Shown here piece after piece: positions 63,634 through 64,000 of a DNA stretch of 64,000 nt. Under the pieces are notes generated by a model. It was not told the origin of the DNA. It did not search any database and saw only the letters and a list, made by a program, of their open reading frames with translations. The DNA comes from Fidelibacterota bacterium (GTDB lineage: Bacteria > Fidelibacterota > Marinisomatia > Marinisomatales > TCS55), in assembly GCA_014239435.1 (NCBI GenBank), contig JAAZYX010000021.1, positions 1 to 64,000 on the forward strand, written 5' to 3'. The number at the start of each line of letters is the position of its first letter. The first letter of the stretch is position 1. The position numbers and the translations under genes are program-made.

Positions 63634-64000
63634 AATAGCCAAAGTCCGGGTTGAGAAATATCATCGGACTATTACATTGGACAATGGAAACGTCTTCAGA
63701 ATTTCTGAAGACGTTTTTCTTTTTAATCCAATGTCAGTGGGAGACGTGGTATCGGCATCTTCCCTAAAAAAAGTCACTGAAAAACAAACTGAAAAAGACG
63801 TACGCGATGCCGGTCTTCGATTAATTAAATACCGAATGCGTAGTAGAAATGAGTTGAAAACCAGACTGATGCAAAAGGGGTTTTCAGAATCGGTAGTTAC
63901 CAACGCGCTAAACTGGTTTGAAGAACTCAAATTTATTGACGATGTGGAATTTGCAAAAAGTTTTGCAAATGAAAAGGTGCGAAATAAAAAAATTGGCGCC
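63614..64000 (+). CDS. recX: Regulatory protein RecX, 3' end outside the window
   Basis: 129 codons are visible before the right edge. An N-terminal beta part ([20 protein letters not shown]) precedes the first RecX three-helix repeat: [40 protein letters not shown] and [20 protein letters not shown]. That block is diagnostic. RecX binds RecA filaments and inhibits them. The start is probably GTG 63614, which overlaps the recA end by 20 bases; ATG 63731 would lose the beta part that other RecX proteins share. A terminator-like palindrome lies inside this coding sequence. Confidence 0.85.
   Translation, partial: MPKRNPKIAKVRVEKYHRTITLDNGNVFRISEDVFLFNPMSVGDVVSASSLKKVTEKQTEKDVRDAGLRLIKYRMRSRNELKTRLMQKGFSESVVTNALNWFEELKFIDDVEFAKSFANEKVRNKKIGA
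63688..63724 (+). terminator. Terminator-like palindrome within recX, downstream of recA
   Basis: AAACGTCTTCAGAA (63688-63701) is perfectly complementary to TTCTGAAGACGTTT (63703-63716), followed by TTCTTTTT. A 12-14 bp stem plus T-run is the form of an intrinsic terminator. It lies 55 bases after the recA stop and inside the recX frame, so it would limit recX transcription relative to recA. Confidence 0.75.

Overview
The window reads as chromosome from a Gram-negative, outer-membrane bacterium of the FCB superphylum, most like Marinimicrobia (SAR406/Neomarinimicrobiota) or a relative. This is an inference. It rests on the C-terminal sorting domains of the YPNPFNP type on secreted proteins (positions ~36200-36456 and ~45160-45441), a complete type IV pilus locus, many outer-membrane beta-barrels, very large Ig-like repeat proteins and moderate GC. 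Every convincing protein gene is on the + strand.

Layout. 1-4.3 kb: a TPR protein cut by the left edge, a palindromic-repeat intergenic patch, a methyltransferase, two tandem YwaF-type membrane paralogues and a CNNM/CorC-type transporter. 4.4-12.9 kb: one 2833-residue secreted protein with 23 Ig-like repeats. 13.0-14.1 kb: an acidic protein, a GIY-YIG endonuclease ORF lodged in a duplicated tRNA-Ser 5' half, and two tRNA-Ser genes. 14.3-29.8 kb: a type IV pilus/type II-like locus in the order wHTH-PilM-PilN fusion, PilO-like, PilP-like, PilQ secretin, response regulator, PilB, PilC, major pilin, terminator, then four minor pilins (one of 1241 residues, one with a PPC domain) and the prepilin peptidase. 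29.9-37.9 kb: gltX, a CsgG/FlgO-like protein, a TlpA thioredoxin, a barrel protein, a selenocysteine-containing thioredoxin with a sorting domain, tRNA-Gln/Glu/Arg and an acidic barrel protein. 37.9-46.1 kb: a giant adhesin interrupted by one TAA codon, and a TPR lipoprotein. 46.1-56.8 kb: tadA, two glycosyltransferases, tRNA-Ser(CGA), a thioesterase, an FAD/Fe-S oxidoreductase, a FecR-domain barrel protein, a tiny membrane protein, a SelW-like selenoprotein and envelope proteins. 56.8-64 kb: a repeat-flanked tRNA-Ala, a large SRP RNA, then dnaX-recR-pgsA-pgpA-cinA-thpR-recA-recX (recX cut by the right edge).

The strongest unusual signals are these. (1) Two genes have in-frame UGA at exactly the redox position (WUGPC and CxxU), each followed by a bSECIS-like hairpin, so the organism very probably makes selenoproteins. 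(2) At three tRNA loci (Ser-GGA, Arg-ACG, Ala-CGC) the tRNA 5' end is duplicated upstream and each extra copy runs directly into a palindrome. One of these elements carries a GIY-YIG nuclease gene, suggesting a family of tRNA-targeting small elements. (3) A winged-helix DNA-binding domain is fused to PilM-PilN. (4) A perfect terminator-like palindrome lies inside the recX reading frame just after recA.
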